A DNA stretch of 64,000 nt from Calvatia gigantea (GCA_025093985.1 JACAAK010000003.1:2604001-2668000); one strand, 5' to 3'. Numbered from the stretch's first letter, positions 21,638 to 33,748 are shown. Numbers and translations are program-made. The notes: generated from the sequence alone by a model not told the origin.

Positions 21638-22273
21638 TTATCCGTCTCTCTTCGAATGATCATCCCTCCAGGCTTGGACCCACTCTACGATCCTAGTGAC
21701 ATTGGATTCGAGGTCTTTTGTTGTTTCACTCTGCAACTCAACAACGATCTCAGCTGGGTAGGAGGACCGTGCCTCCTCCAGGACGACTTGCATAATTTCG
21801 GCTTCGTTATTTTCTTTTATTTTCTTTTGGGAGTACCCTCTGGAGAATGTAAGGTCAAGCGGAGAGGCCAATGATCGTGACTAACCTTTTTTCCAATCTC
21901 TCCCATACCAGCGTGTGGCTGCAGCTAAGTACTACCACGAGATCGGGCCATCTCTCTGGAAATATTTCACAGGTATGCCAATCAAGAATGAGGCCTCCCT
22001 GTGTGACGATTGGTTCCAGTTCGTCTAATAACTGCTTGACATAAGATAGTAGATAACAAGGGTGTCTGTCCAACGTACTTTATCTTCGTCCACGGTGTAA
22101 CTTTGCCATTCCTCGTCATATTCTTCATATAGGCCCTTCTCCTTTGCCCACTCTCCGACATTGATGTGTTTCAAGGGCACAGGTGATTCACTTGCCACCA
22201 GTTGAGCATGGGTCGACTTCCCAGTTCCAGGTGTCCCTGTGATAACAATGACAGGGCCCTTCTGCGTGGTCAT
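21638..22273 (-). CDS. Fap7/AK6 adenylate-kinase-like ribosome maturation NTPase
   Basis: Small nucleotide-binding protein needed for 18S rRNA 3'-end cleavage in yeast (Fap7) and called AK6/CINAP in animals. Start ATG complement 22271-22273: MTTQKGPVIVITGTPGTGKS, with a P-loop GTPGTGKST. Family text follows: HINVGEWAKEKGLYEEYDEE, DEDK, LLDELEPIVTQGGLILDWHT (the DxH of the NMP region), CEIFPERWPDLVVVLSC and RGYSQKKIKENNEAEIMQVV (LID and core). Three exons; the first intron follows DEDK and the second sits just before RGYSQ. Length is close to the usual ~180-200 aa. Confidence 0.93.
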
Positions 22274-23258
22274 CTGACAAAATAAAGGATGAGTAAGCTG
22301 GGGAACAAACGACGACTTGCACACCATTCATTTACCTGAGAGGGAAGGGAGGTGTGGGTTGGATTGAACGGTTTGCAACAAATATATGGTGACTGAAATC
22401 GCGAAGGCGATCAAACAGAAACGCGATTGGGTGTTCACATGCCCCATCTGGTCCTTACTCTTCCATTCCCCTAGCCTTTCAAATCCATTAACAAACTTGG
22501 TTTCGAGGTGCCCATTCGCTGTTGGACCGCTTTGCCTATTTCTCTCTGGTCTTACCGTTGAAAGATTTAAGTAAGTACTTCCCCACAGCGGTTCCCTGTT
22601 TCTGATGTTTTTGATCCCCGTGGCTTAAAAATCTTCAATTCCGGGTTACCCCGTGGGGGTCAAGCCAAGCGCGATCACGACTCGTTCGGGGCAACGTGCC
22701 CGAGGTTTTTTGGCTGAAGACTGCGTCAAGTACTCACGGTCAGTTGTTCGTATAATACTAACTGTGAAATGGCCCTTTGGACTAGAGCTAAGTGAATACA
22801 CTGGATTTGTTGAGCTGGGGGACAAGAGGTATGTAAAGTTCTCAGCCGAGAATGATCAGTGGTCATTGGTTGATCCAATTCAAACCAGGTCGCGGAATCA
22901 CAAAAACTTTGCACCCGGGAGACTCACGTCCCTGTGGCCCTCAGGCACAACTGTTGACCTGGATATGAAGTTTGGTTTGGGCGGATGGAACGTGCCGATA
23001 TCCGTGGGGAGAAACATGCACTTTTGTGTTTCTACCAAGCATCTCGTGGTCACGCCTTAGTGAAAGTCCGTCATCTCACCCCTAAAATCCTCTTGACGTG
23101 TGAGAGATCAGGACTCCATCCCAGTGTGTCTACGATCCCCACCCTATTCCTCATTCCGTGCAGTTAGTAATGGTTGCCTCCTCCCGGAGAGGACTTTGAT
23201 TCTGCTTGTTTCTTATCTACACCAACTCTTCGACACACTCCTTCATCAACCCTCCGAG
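22274..23258. other. intergenic / divergent promoter region (985 bp)
   Basis: Between the Fap7 and seven-TM gene start codons. An open frame of 135 codons at 22653-23060 has no ATG, no splice logic and no recognisable motif. CT-rich tracts just before 23259 look like the promoter or 5' UTR of the downstream gene. Confidence 0.5.
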
Positions 23259-25436
23259 ATGCTCATGGCATCGGAAGAACAGAGCAACCTCCCAATATAC
23301 CAGGCAACTTCCCAAGTTCCCCGCTCTTCACTCATTGATACCCCTTCCCCCATACCCACCTTCTTTTCCCCCCCACCACACCACTTCCAACCGCGAAGTA
23401 CCCCTTCCCCTACTTGTTGTGCACCCAACCAAGTCATCATCGAATTATCGACGACGGTTGTCATCAAGGACTACCAACGCTTCTATTCGACCGACATTAA
23501 CTCCTTCAGTCCTACCTACTTTGCGACTGACGATGGCTCACTCATTACGCCTGCGCTAACAGATGACCTCCGGAATGCCAACCTCAATTTGCTGCTCACG
23601 GCCGCACTCGCGATGCTTTTTTTCAGAAACATTGCTGTTGCTATTGACTACCTGCGCCGAGGGAAAATGAAAAATAAAATATTGTTTCATCTTCTGCTCG
23701 CCAGTCAGGCTCTGGCGCCGGCAAGCCTCATCCCTCTGTTGCTGTCCTTCTTCAACCAGTATATCAACTGCACTGTGTACGTTTGGCCTCTTATTGCGAT
23801 TGGACTGCAGGCCAAACCGTCTTCTAATTACAGCGTCATGACACTTTCCTCAGTCATAGCATCTTTTGCCCTCGCAATACTCGTAAGATGCACAATCTCT
23901 ACCAATCCGTCATGTCACTTAACAAAACTCATATCAGTTAACCGGAATCATCGGTATCAAAACCTATAGGTGTATGAATGATTCAAAACTTGTTGTCGCA
24001 GTTATTGGCGTACTTGAACTCGGACACATTGCTTTCGTCATTTTGGACGCTAGAGCAGTGCGAGGGGCACGCAGAATCGCTGGTACTTGTGCCGTCAGGT
24101 CCGGCAGAAAAGTTACTGACCGAATTTCCAGGCAGTTGTTTCTGTGAGAACGATTTGCGTTATACTCGAATATCTATTGCTGTTCAAATGGCAGAATGCT
24201 GCTTTATGGTGCTTTGCTGTACGTTTTGTGATTTCGATCTTAACGCTAATTCTAATGAGAATCACGTTCAGTTGTGTACACATGTATCAAGTATCGGAAA
24301 ACACCTGGTGCCCGGGGCAGAATTTCCCTACGAATGTCTATGGAGGAGTTACCTAATGATCATCCTAGTGACACGAGTTATGGAGGTGTATTGGCCAATG
24401 GCAGGTCGTCATTCTTCGGTATCGTTCGCCCACCTAACCAGCTTAAACTCCTATAGGCGATGCCCGTGGACAACACGATAACTCAAACCAGAATACGGAT
24501 TTATCGATGAAGGTGCCTGACGAGGATTTCCAGCGTGCTTCGGCGGTTAGAATACCGTCAGGTACACCTGTCAACCATCCTGATGATGGCCGGAGTCACG
24601 CTCGAAAATCATTTGCCTCGTCCTTTAGTCGGCTTAGCCGACTGTTATCCAATGTGGTTACCCTCAGAAAGGTGATGCGAGATGAGGTGAGGAGTATGTT
24701 CTAATTTGTTCATACCTTGAGTTAACCTAAGGAAAGCTCTTGTACACTTGCGTTGTCACTGTGATAATTACCTTTGCCCTTGTCTTTACGTTCACTGGCA
24801 TGAATGTCAAGAATCGGCTAGGCATTACGACGTGGATAACTCTCACTTGTAAGTTATCAGCTGTTCTTCCTGGATAGTTTAAATATTAAACCAACACCAG
24901 GGGGACTGGTCTCTATCTTCGTTATCCACAGTTCTGGCTGTGTAGTCAGACGTCATGAGCGAGGATCGCCCGTGCGAGATGCAACTTCAAGAGCCGTTTC
25001 GCGCGCCGGTCTGGGTACGCCACGGGTCGGCGACGCAAACACTTTGTGGTTACCGAGAAACTCGCCTAACGTACGGAATCGACAGACTGTCAACCTTTCC
25101 CAAAATACCCAAGTCGGGGATCCCTACTCAGACACCCGGCAATTACGCCAAGGCCGGCGACCATCTTACCAGTCAGAAATGACTTCTTCCACTGCATCCA
25201 ATTTACCTTCCCCGCTAGAGCCGATCATAGGGATCACCAACCTCAAGGATCCTGTGGGTTTGCCTTCGTCAGGACCAGAGTCCAATTTTCCGACGTCCGG
25301 CCGAGGGACGCCAGTTGTCATACACGAGAGTGAAGAAGGGAATCTAGAGGGGTTTTCGCAAAGCTGGATCCTGGGGCATGATACAGAATCACAATTTTCA
25401 ACAGGTAGCTTCGAGAGAAACTATCAAAAGTTTTAA
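23259..25436 (+). CDS. seven-transmembrane GPCR-like membrane protein, ~593 aa
   Basis: Eight exons fit in phase: 23259-23776, 23834-23882, 23938-24057, 24132-24222, 24272-24385, 24457-24693, 24732-24848 and 24901-25436. After a ~110-residue Pro/Ser N-terminus without a signal peptide, seven hydrophobic segments occur: NLLLTAALAMLFFRNIAVAI; FHLLLASQALAPASLIPLLL; MTLSSVIASFALAILLTGII; LVVAVIGVLELGHIAFVIL; TICVILEYLLLFKWQNAALW; LLYTCVVTVIITFALVFTF; and WITLTWGLVSIFVIHS. A long basic loop of ~125 residues (RKTPGARGRISLRMSMEEL onward) lies between TM5 and TM6, and a ~170-residue Ser/Thr tail follows TM7. This is GPCR-like topology. I do not recognise a family; ligand and coupling are unknown. The 38-nt intron at 24694-24731 is unusually short. 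Confidence 0.65.
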
Positions 25437-26747
25437 TATGTAAGAGTGACTTTTGCAATGGACATTTAGTTATGGACATATCCCCGACTCTGAAAGAGGA
25501 GGGTTCTGTCGATCCAAATGCCCCTTCTCTCTGCCAAACGACCTGTAGCCGTGAGAATAGGTAAAAATAAAGATAAATAGAAAGCTCCACTGCCCCACTG
25601 CCCCACATTCCGTGAGCAAATAAGTACAATAAATCGAGACGCAGCTTGCAGTCAGACGATCTTTTTCTGTTTTCTCCAATCTTCTGTTCACCGTTCATTC
25701 CGTGTCGCTTTGGCTGGAAAGTATTGTAGGTCCGGTATGTTTTAACAGTGGCTTTACTGAGTTTTATCTCGCTAACGTCATCGCAACACTTACTTGTTCG
25801 TGGTTAAACAGCCGTGTTATTGCCCTCGTCTTCTTGATAAGGTTCATTGTCCTCCCATGATATTCTGCACGATGCAGCTACAATATCCGTTATTTTACGA
25901 CGCAATATATTATCCTGACATGAATCGCTCAGTTTTTATGAGCCCATATTCTATTTCGCAGTGGATGGAAGGCGCCTTTCCGCGACATATCCATGCTTGC
26001 CCAACATGCCAAATTGTTTTCAAAAATTACAAACTTCAATACTCCACCAGATTCGACATTGCGTCTAGGTTTCATGTCACAATACATTCTTGTTTGGGCG
26101 AGGCCATGTCTTTTGGTTACTCTTTGTGATTTCGTGTCTTCTGCATTCACGTACTGCAAAGCTCTTACACAAGTTGGTTTGGCGATACACCTGCGATTGT
26201 AATTTTTCCTTCTGGTGTTCAGGAGATTGTTCAAGCCTTCCCTGTGTGGTTATCTTATTCTGAGTCCCGGTATCAAGAACGCCTCGGATCGTTGTCTGCG
26301 GCTGAGCTTATATCATGTTGCGATCGCTTTTTATGTATTCCTAGACCACGTTCCAAAAAAGCGGCAATTCCTATTGTGTTATCTCGGTTTTTGACTGAGC
26401 GTCAAGCTTTCAAGATCCAATCAAATCACGACTGGACTGTTTTTGTCCTCGCAATCCACATCGTCAGACCCAGTTTCCCCGCGAAGCGCGTCTTTTGTGT
26501 ATTGCTCAGTATTTTGATCGAATTTTTGGGATCCCAGTTTCTCAATGCCTCCGTAACATTGTAAAATTGTGAATTTTATGAACCAGGGTCGGGGACTGGC
26601 GCTCCGAGAGCCGCTACGATGTAATCGCTACGATGTAAGTAGCATATGGTATTTAAGTCATTAGTTCAACGAGTTCTCACGCCTGTTGCGATTTGAGCTG
26701 CTTACTTATGATATTAACGAAAAACTAGCAATCATTAGCGTTTAGCC
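25437..26747. other. intergenic (1.3 kb), possible decayed coding pieces
   Basis: No confident gene. Open frames at 25794-26129 and 26244-26564 (+) have no supporting ATG/splice context. The second contains LGSLSAAELISCCDRFLCIP, loosely like a SAP-type helix pair. Two 13-bp direct repeats lie at 26612-26638. The region may hold a gene relic plus the Rpc37 promoter. Confidence 0.4.
26612..26638 (+). repeat. two 13-bp direct repeats upstream of the Rpc37 gene
   Basis: CGCTACGATGTAA occurs at 26612-26624 and again at 26626-26638, one base apart and ~110 bp before the ATG at 26748. It may be a promoter element or a small duplication. Confidence 0.75.
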
Positions 26748-27704
26748 ATGGATGATGGCGAGGAGACTGACGAGCTTGTTGCCGTGTTACCCATCCATTT
26801 CGCGAACACTCTCGCACCTGATGTACACCTACACCAATTCCCCCTGCTCAACCGCCAATTACAAGTTCCCGCTTCCGCACAGTTGAGTGGAAAACGAATA
26901 TCTGCTCGGGTTAAACCAGAAGTTCGACGCCTGGAGCTTCACATACCTGCAGACACACGACCTGAGGTTTGGAACAGTGATAGGGCTGGGGACCTTGGTG
27001 CCGCACAGATTGACGACGACGCGGAGAAGAAACAGGACGGCAAGAAGCTCAAAGAGGGCAAGGACCCCCCTCTGAGCGAGATCCGGCTCCAGAGTGAACA
27101 AATACCCCAGAGAGGCTGTCGGATGCTGGGAGTTGTACGCGACGGTACGGATCCTTTCTAGGGTTCTTCTCTAATCACAAATGAAAATATAACTCTCAGG
27201 AAAGTTGAATCTACATCCTATCAGTGAAACCCACCAGTTCCGACCTACGCTTACATACCTGGATATCCTGTCGCACCGCAACAAGCGACTCCACCAAGCG
27301 GGGTCAGACTTTGAATCTGACAGTGGACCCCCATTAGATCCAGACGAACCCGTACCGGCTGAAATACCAAAAAAAGAGAAGGCTACAGAAACAGGAAAAG
27401 AAGTTCAAGTGTCTGCTCGCAAGACTGATGACAAGGGTGGGGTCTCAGTTCAAGGTGGACTTTCGGCAGTTCGCAGAGACATGCTGCGTGCTATTAGAGC
27501 AGAAGAGGACGAAGAGTGGACTGATTTGCTGTTCTTCGATGTCACGGTCCGTTTATTAACCCCATTTCTAGAATTTTATACTCAATCGAGAATCAGACAA
27601 AGGAATCTGCAGAAGCATTTGAGACGGTTTTCTCTCAAAGCACGGACATCCTTGCAACTAACGACGACGTAACCATATTTCTTAAAGACATAAAGGGTCT
27701 ATAG
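26748..27704 (+). CDS. RNA polymerase III subunit Rpc37/RPC5 (Sin-like)
   Basis: Subunit of the TFIIF-like Rpc37-Rpc53 subcomplex of RNA polymerase III, acting in promoter opening and termination. Three exons, 26748-27144, 27200-27546 and 27591-27704, give 285 aa. Family signatures: DELVAVLPIHFANTLAPDVH then LHQFPLLNR; ARVKPEVRRLELHIPADTRP; and, across the first intron, GKLNLHPISETHQFRPTLTY followed by LDIL. The C-terminal part has EDEEWTDLLFFD. Length matches fungal Rpc37 (~280 aa) rather than the much longer animal POLR3E. It is followed in the same direction by an unrecognised gene 114 bp downstream. Confidence 0.85.
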
Positions 27705-27817
27705 ATTGCAGCTTTCAGACTTCCTTCCCAAAAGAGCAGTTGTCTTCCTCAGCTACACAGAAATTTTCGTTGCAACCAGTCTTTGACACCCTACACCATC
27801 CACCTTAGCCTCCGCCC

Positions 27818-30752
27818 ATGAGCGACGCAGAGTCAGAGTGTGAACGTGACACTGGAGAAAGCAATTTCTTTGACGACCCCGCCATTGAAGTCGTTACTTA
27901 TCTGGACACTGTTCAGACCCAAGAGGGTGACCACAGCCATACCACCGAATGTATGCGCGTTTATCGATTATCCTACCAACACGCTCATCGTTACAAATGT
28001 CATGCAGTGTCCACTGCCATTCTTGATCGTGTGGATTCCGCCCTTCAATTTGGTGGTAGAGAACAAGCCTTGTATGTCTTCCGCCTCCTGAGTGTGTACC
28101 AATTCCCGCTATCAAAGGGATGTCATAGGCTGATCATTCCAGTGAACCGTCAAACCCTTGACCTCTTCCTCCAGCTTCGTTGCGAGGCGCGCAAGCAAAA
28201 AGATATCTCCTTCACCTGGGTCGATGATATCCTCAGTAAACTCGGAACCTTGGTTCTCTCAGTGATAAGTGATAACTACCAAGGCAACCCAATATACCGT
28301 GGCACACTGAGAAATCAGGTGGAACGCGATGCCGTTCGAGCGGCAAGCCAACTCCCAGGAAAGTTTATACTAGCCCGTTCCCAACGATTGATGCTCATTC
28401 AACAGACCAGATTGCTGGGAAGTATTTCCCTCCGCCCTCAATGCACAGCACCTCTCCCCGGCCGCTAAGAGGTTGATCCTCCGCCTTCAGTTCGGAGTTC
28501 TTGTCATGCAGGCCGAGCTTGGTGGAACCCGGGTAGAATATAGGTTCTTCGGGCACTTCGCGATCGGTGTCAAAACTAATTCCTACTCAGCGGCCGTGAA
28601 ATTCAGGTTGTTTTGAATGCCCTTGAAACAAGCGCCAAGGATTACGTTCAATTTGACCCATTGACTGGTATCCCTGTCATATCCAAAGATGCCGTTGATT
28701 GCGCGTTTTTCCTTGCCTTATATACGGTGAGCACTGTTACCTACCATAAATTACCTCTTAACACTTGATGCAGACGTTAAATACGATTCAACATGAAGTG
28801 TCTAGCCCCCCTGAGGAATTGGTGGCTCATACACCATACATTGAAACGCATTTACTGGCTCTAACCGATTTCGTTCTACACTCCGCGGATGAAAGCAGTA
28901 GAAGTGCCACGGGATCCGTCTTACCTGTGATTTGTTTCCACTGGGGTAAATTAGTACCCTGGTGTTGGGCGGCTCGGGCTGACCACCGTCTGGCAAATGC
29001 TGAAATCGTGGTAATCACTGTGAGGCTTTGTGCTGCGCCAAATATGTTCGTCAATAATCATGTAAATTAGACCACTCACTGGCTTCAAACCATGGATTGC
29101 CACGGAATCTGTACCTATCACAGACAGTGCAAGCTGGCTACAATTCACCTTACAGAACATCCTATTGCCGGATGTATTGCCCTTTCTGTGAGTCAAACAG
29201 TTGAGGTGGTCGTTTACTCGAGCGTAACTCAGTTCAAGAACGTACTTCTGCATGGCACGAGCCAGCTGTTGGAGCATGGTGGCAGCTGTAACAACTCATT
29301 AATCCGACTGTTGGATAAATCTTGCTTCCTTTTGTCGTTGGTGTTCCGCGAGTTATCACTCAAGAACAATGGCGAGTCGTACGAAAGGCTAAAACCCCAT
29401 ATATCAAGAATAGGATGGAGTGTTTTACAGCTCTGTGTTATCCGACCAGGCTTTGGACCCCGTGGCATGCATTCCCGTAAGTGCAAAACGCTTTCATCCC
29501 AGCCTCACCATCTATTGAACTCTGCAAGAAGCGATTGAAACCGAGTACCTGAACTTGTTGCTCACCATCGATGGTGGTACCATCCACCAATGTTTGATGG
29601 AACTGCAGAGAGACCATCACCTCCAGTTCTCCAGCAAGGTTGATCATGGTATGTGAACAAAATCCTGATATATATGTTAAACGGTCATCCATCTCTACCT
29701 TCTCACCCTGCAGTCCTTTCCGAGGCAAAAGCGCAGTACGTACTGGACAGCGGAGCTTTTCCTTATACCGATTACTCTCAGGGTTTTGGACGAAGAGTTA
29801 CTTTCCCCGCTACAAGTCTCAATGGTCCGCTTCGCTCTGGGATTTCTCACAGTCATATGCAGTTCCGGCACGCGAGGGATCATACTTCGGGAAAATGTCT
29901 TCTCTCTCTTCACGAGACTTTTCAATCATTTGGTTGTCGGCACCCACCGTATACAATACGGAGAAGCATTACTGGGTCCTTCGGTGACCGCTCTCATTAT
30001 CGCTGAGAAGTACTTTAGGCCCTCCAGGCCTCTCGACTCCCTGGTCCGCAACGAGGGCGTTTTGGGGTTGTGTCTTCGGGCCCGTTGGGGTAGAGAATCA
30101 ACCGCTAGCTGTTAGTGAGGCTTCTCTATTGGTTGCTTCTGATTGACTCTATCCGTTTCCAGTGGCATTAGCGCAATACGTGATACATGGGGATTACCCT
30201 CAAAAGTGGCTTCTCATATTGGAAACATTAGACCATTTTCGCGGTCTCATTTTGGCCACAATCCGACAAGTTTCGCAAAATTTGGGAAGGTTTTCCCAAA
30301 TTGCTTGCCCAACATTTTGCCTAGCTATGGTCCGACTGCTGGCCGGGATCGAGGATGTTGAGGCGCGAGTAGCCTACCGCTTCTTCATAAGTTCCCCCTG
30401 GACAAAGGAACTTGTAGTAGAATTGAACAAGTTTCGTTTATCGATATCAACCTCCGTTGGGTCTGATCCTTGTCGCGACCGTACATCCCAAATGTTGGGA
30501 GATATCATCGTGCTTCTCATACAAGTGGTGGGTTCATGGCATCTCCCCACCCGGATGGTTCGCCGATATCAACTACAGCTCTCAGATAGTAATGGACTCA
30601 GCATCTCAATGCCGGCAATTGAGGTGAGTAAGAACTCCCGAGGTCATAATGACATTTGGCTCACATCCACCAAGATCCCCAAATTTGATATCAGGCTTTG
30701 TTTCGAACAGTCTGAGGTGGTAATAGCTATGGGAGACACCAGTGTTGAGTAG
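27818..30752 (+). CDS. unrecognised large helical protein, many exons
   Basis: I do not recognise this protein. It starts MSDAESECERDTGESNFFDD, 114 bp after Rpc37. About ten exons can be joined by GT-AG introns of ~50-75 nt, which restore continuous helical text: STAILDRVDSALQFGGREQA; LLIIPVNRQTLDLFLQLRCE; ARKQKDISFTWVDDILSKLG; FPSALNAQHLSPAAKRLILR; AKDYVQFDPLTGIPVISKDA; AQVLDEELLSPLQVSMVRFA; and ALAQYVIHGDYPQKWLLILE. No stop interrupts the long last exons. It is Leu-rich with amphipathic helices and looks like a helical repeat scaffold of roughly 750 aa. Joins near 28480-28620 and 28940-29090 are uncertain. No membrane segment, zinc finger or catalytic motif is visible. Confidence 0.6.
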
Positions 30753-31234
30753 CACGTGTAGAGTCAGATCTCAATCTGTGACGATCCGCTACGTACTCCC
30801 AACAAAAAAAAAAGTGCTTGCCGTACTTAAGGTATCAAGTGGCCCACCACTGGTTTTAGTTGGGCTTGATCCGAGTTGAGGGCAACAAAAAGATCCTGTG
30901 AGCGGTACCGAGGATGTCGACGGGGATTGAAGCTGAGCAGCTGAAGCGGGGTTCGGCCGATATTTTATGTAATACTCAGTGTTGCGGACGTTGTTATCTC
31001 TCTCCATCAATGAGAGGCGTTGGAAGACAGCGGTGATGTGCAGCAGAGCACCCAGCGGCGTAAGTGTTGAGTCAAGGAGGCTCCGAGCTAAGTTCTGACG
31101 CGATTAGAATGGAACCAAGTCAACCAATCTCGTGTCTGTCACGTGCTCTGGCGTCACGATTTATATAAAGAATCTTGGTCGGTAAGATCTGGCTGGCTGT
31201 CCCTGTTCCAAGGGATCCTGAGCACAGGACATCT
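30753..31234. other. intergenic (482 bp)
   Basis: A 10-A run at about 30804-30813. CACGTG occurs near 30752 and 31139, and TATATAA near 31162 lies ~70 bp before the next ATG and fits a TATA box for the gene at 31235. Nothing else is seen. Confidence 0.4.
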
Positions 31235-32201
31235 ATGGCTTCTGTCCGTTCCAACAACCGCCGCCGTAGATCCCGTTCAGCATCCAACACCTCTCCCATT
31301 ACCCGCCATTCTTTAAAACGTACTTATCCCATGTGCATCGATAATATCCAGGGTCAAGACCAGACTCCCCAGTGTCGTTGTGCCCTCCAGAAGATTCCCC
31401 TCATCATCCGCAGATTTTAATCTATTTCCTAAATCGCCTCAACGTGCCGATTGTCCTTCCCCAAGACTCAACGATAAAGAGCTGACCCACCTTCGTTCCA
31501 AAGCTTTTTGGGAGCTTCACCGGAGTGTTGCGGAAAATGGGGAGGGTTTCGTTCGGCGTATGCGCGAATATGAGCACATTCGCTCTCGGCAGATATCAGA
31601 CCCCAGCTGCAGAAATCGCAAGCGTGTCTGCCGCACACAAACCACTCGGAGCTCATCTTACATGCCAGACTCGGACGTCTCGGATGATGACGATATTCAG
31701 ATGTTTGCTGGGGAACTCCCCAATGATACTCCGCAACCTTGTCACCCCGGAAAGTGGGTGACTTCGCCAGGTGTCCCTAATTCTAGTTCACTGCCATCCG
31801 AGGGCAGTCATTCCAACCGATCAGGCTATATACTGCCAATCATGTCTTCTTCTCCCTATACACACCACCGAGCTGGCGAAGGTCGTTCTGCACCGGCCAA
31901 CTCCAACCCAGCGACTTCCCCTTCGGTATCCTCATCCTCATCAACCACTTCGTCGGCCCCTCCTCACACTCCGTCACAGCGCTTTGATGTCGACGATTGT
32001 TCGGTTCCCCCCCTTTCATCCTCACTCCTACCTTCACCTTCGTTCGAGTGGACCCGTTTCATGTCCCCAGAAAAAGTTGTATCGGACCTGGGTCTCGCTT
32101 TGGCAAATGGTGCAGGGAGCATTAACGACTACAATTGCATTGAAAATCTTCCCACCTTCCAGCAAACGCACGGAGGCGAGCCGGGAGAACTATGGCATTA
32201 A
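31235..32201 (+). CDS. hypothetical basic/Ser-rich protein, 301 aa
   Basis: Two exons (31235-31352, 31414-32201) joined by a 61-nt intron restore DFNLFPKSPQ in phase. The N-terminus is Arg/Ser-rich (SVRSNNRRRRSRSASN), a possible nuclear signal. A helical block, LNDKELTHLRSKAFWELHRS then VAENGEGFVRRMREYEHIRS, is the only folded-looking part. The rest is Ser/Pro-rich and disordered, with an acidic patch SDVSDDDDIQMF. I do not recognise a family. The ATG follows a TATA-like element by ~70 bp. Confidence 0.6.
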
Positions 32202-32666
32202 CTCTGGGTTATCTCGTCGGTTTTCCGCTCCACGCAGGCAGCATCAGCTTAGACTGGTCATATTTTCCCTTTCACACTTCAGGAACTACTGGATTCTGCG
32301 CCTTTCAACCAACCATACCACCTTGCTTGTTCTCTTTTCATTGTTTGTCACAAATCACCTATCCACAAACCTTGTATACTTAAGACAGTTGCTCATCACA
32401 AATTTATTGAAATTGTAGACGCCCACCAAAGCATGTACAATAGTGTATCTCCTTTTCATATTGGATAGTTCCCATCCTCTGGCGTTTCCCCAATGTGCAT
32501 TAGGCCACCCCCAGGTCCCTTTTCTTTGTGTGAATGATCAAGATATAGCACACGGCTGTATTACCAAGAGATAGGGCGATGACGTATTAGTGCGAGTCCA
32601 CATTACTGTTGTACTTTAATTTATCTAAGCTTGCCACATAGTCGTATATTTGTAGAGCCATCTTCA
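32202..32666. other. intergenic, convergent 3' ends (465 bp)
   Basis: Probable 3' UTRs of the two flanking orphan genes. Short open frames only. Confidence 0.4.
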
Positions 32667-33748
32667 CTAGGGTCCTAGAAGGGCGGCATTTACGGACATC
32701 CTCGACGATGTGCACGGACTGCTAGGCAGAAGCAATGGGGAACTCGAAGCGGGAGGAGGTTGAACCAACGACAGTTGTCTGGAATATTCGTCGCGCTCGC
32801 GCTGGAGCTGGGTCACCAGTTCCTCCAGCTCGACCCGTCGTTGCAATTCCTGTTGATATTGATACTCTGCTCGTTTCCGAGTTTGTCTCTCCTCCGCTAG
32901 TGCATTTCGCAAGCCTAATCAAGCCAAGATAACCATGATCCATAACGGCGGTTTAGATAGGCAAGTAATCCGCAAGCCAAAATGGTTAAAGGATAGTCAG
33001 CCGTGTGATTCGCAGTGATTGCTCAGGAAAGGACTAACGAGCAACGAAAGTGTGCACGCTTCCCCCCCAAGAATCTGGAGTAGCGGCCGAGACCGCACTA
33101 TTCAGAGATATGCTATGATGCTTGGACTGAGCCGAATCATTGATCGCTGGCCAAGGGAAGTCACTAAGATTGGGATTGGTGGCTGGCTCATGATCGTCCT
33201 TGAGATGAAGCGTCTGAAATTCGAGCTCAAGGTCTACATCTTGAACCGAACGGGTTTTCCTTCCCACCGGGGGATCATCAAGAATGTACTGTTCTGCGTA
33301 TCGAGTTGAGGGGCTCGGGCGCATTGAATCAATATTCGACCACCACGAGGCGTTGAGGCTTGAATCCGATTGGGTCTTCGTAAGTGGGGGACCAGATCGT
33401 GAGGGTCGCCTTGCACGTTTGGAGGAGCGTTTCGGTGGGGAAGTCAAATGCCTTCGGCTCGTCAGATGGGCCCTTTTCGAAGGCGAAGCTAACGCTTTGG
33501 CCACTGTGGTGCTGAAACAACTATGGTCTGTTCATGTCCCACAGTGGGGAGTCAAGATTCAGAACTGCACCAGGCCGATCATCTAGGGACAGGCCATACC
33601 GCTCAGCGTTCGCCGTATCTTGTAACTCGGGGTTCTCGGCGGAGGGGCATTTTCAACACATGCCTCTCTTTGGGTATGGCGCGACTACGCGAAACGGCAC
33701 GTCAAAGGGTTGAATAGCCAACATTCATGTTGAACTACGTACACGCAT
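32667..33748 (-). CDS. hypothetical coiled-coil protein, 267 aa
   Basis: Four exons fit in phase: 33748-33743 (6 nt), 33684-33600, 33503-33039 and 32914-32667. Residues ~20-60 are strongly basic (TPSYKIRRTLSVAKALASPS, KRAHLTSRRHLTSPPKRSSK). The middle is polar with DPPVGRKTRSVQDVDLELEF. The C-terminal ~55 residues form a coiled coil: ALAEERQTRKRAEYQYQQEL, QRRVELEELVTQLQRERDEY. The 124-nt intron 3 joins FVAR to LRNALAEE. No family is recognised. The first exon, just ATGCGT, is the weakest part of the model. Confidence 0.55.

Noticed and set aside
22653..23060. A 135-codon open frame upstream of the seven-TM gene
   Set aside because: It has no ATG near its start, no recognisable motif, and sits where two promoters are expected.
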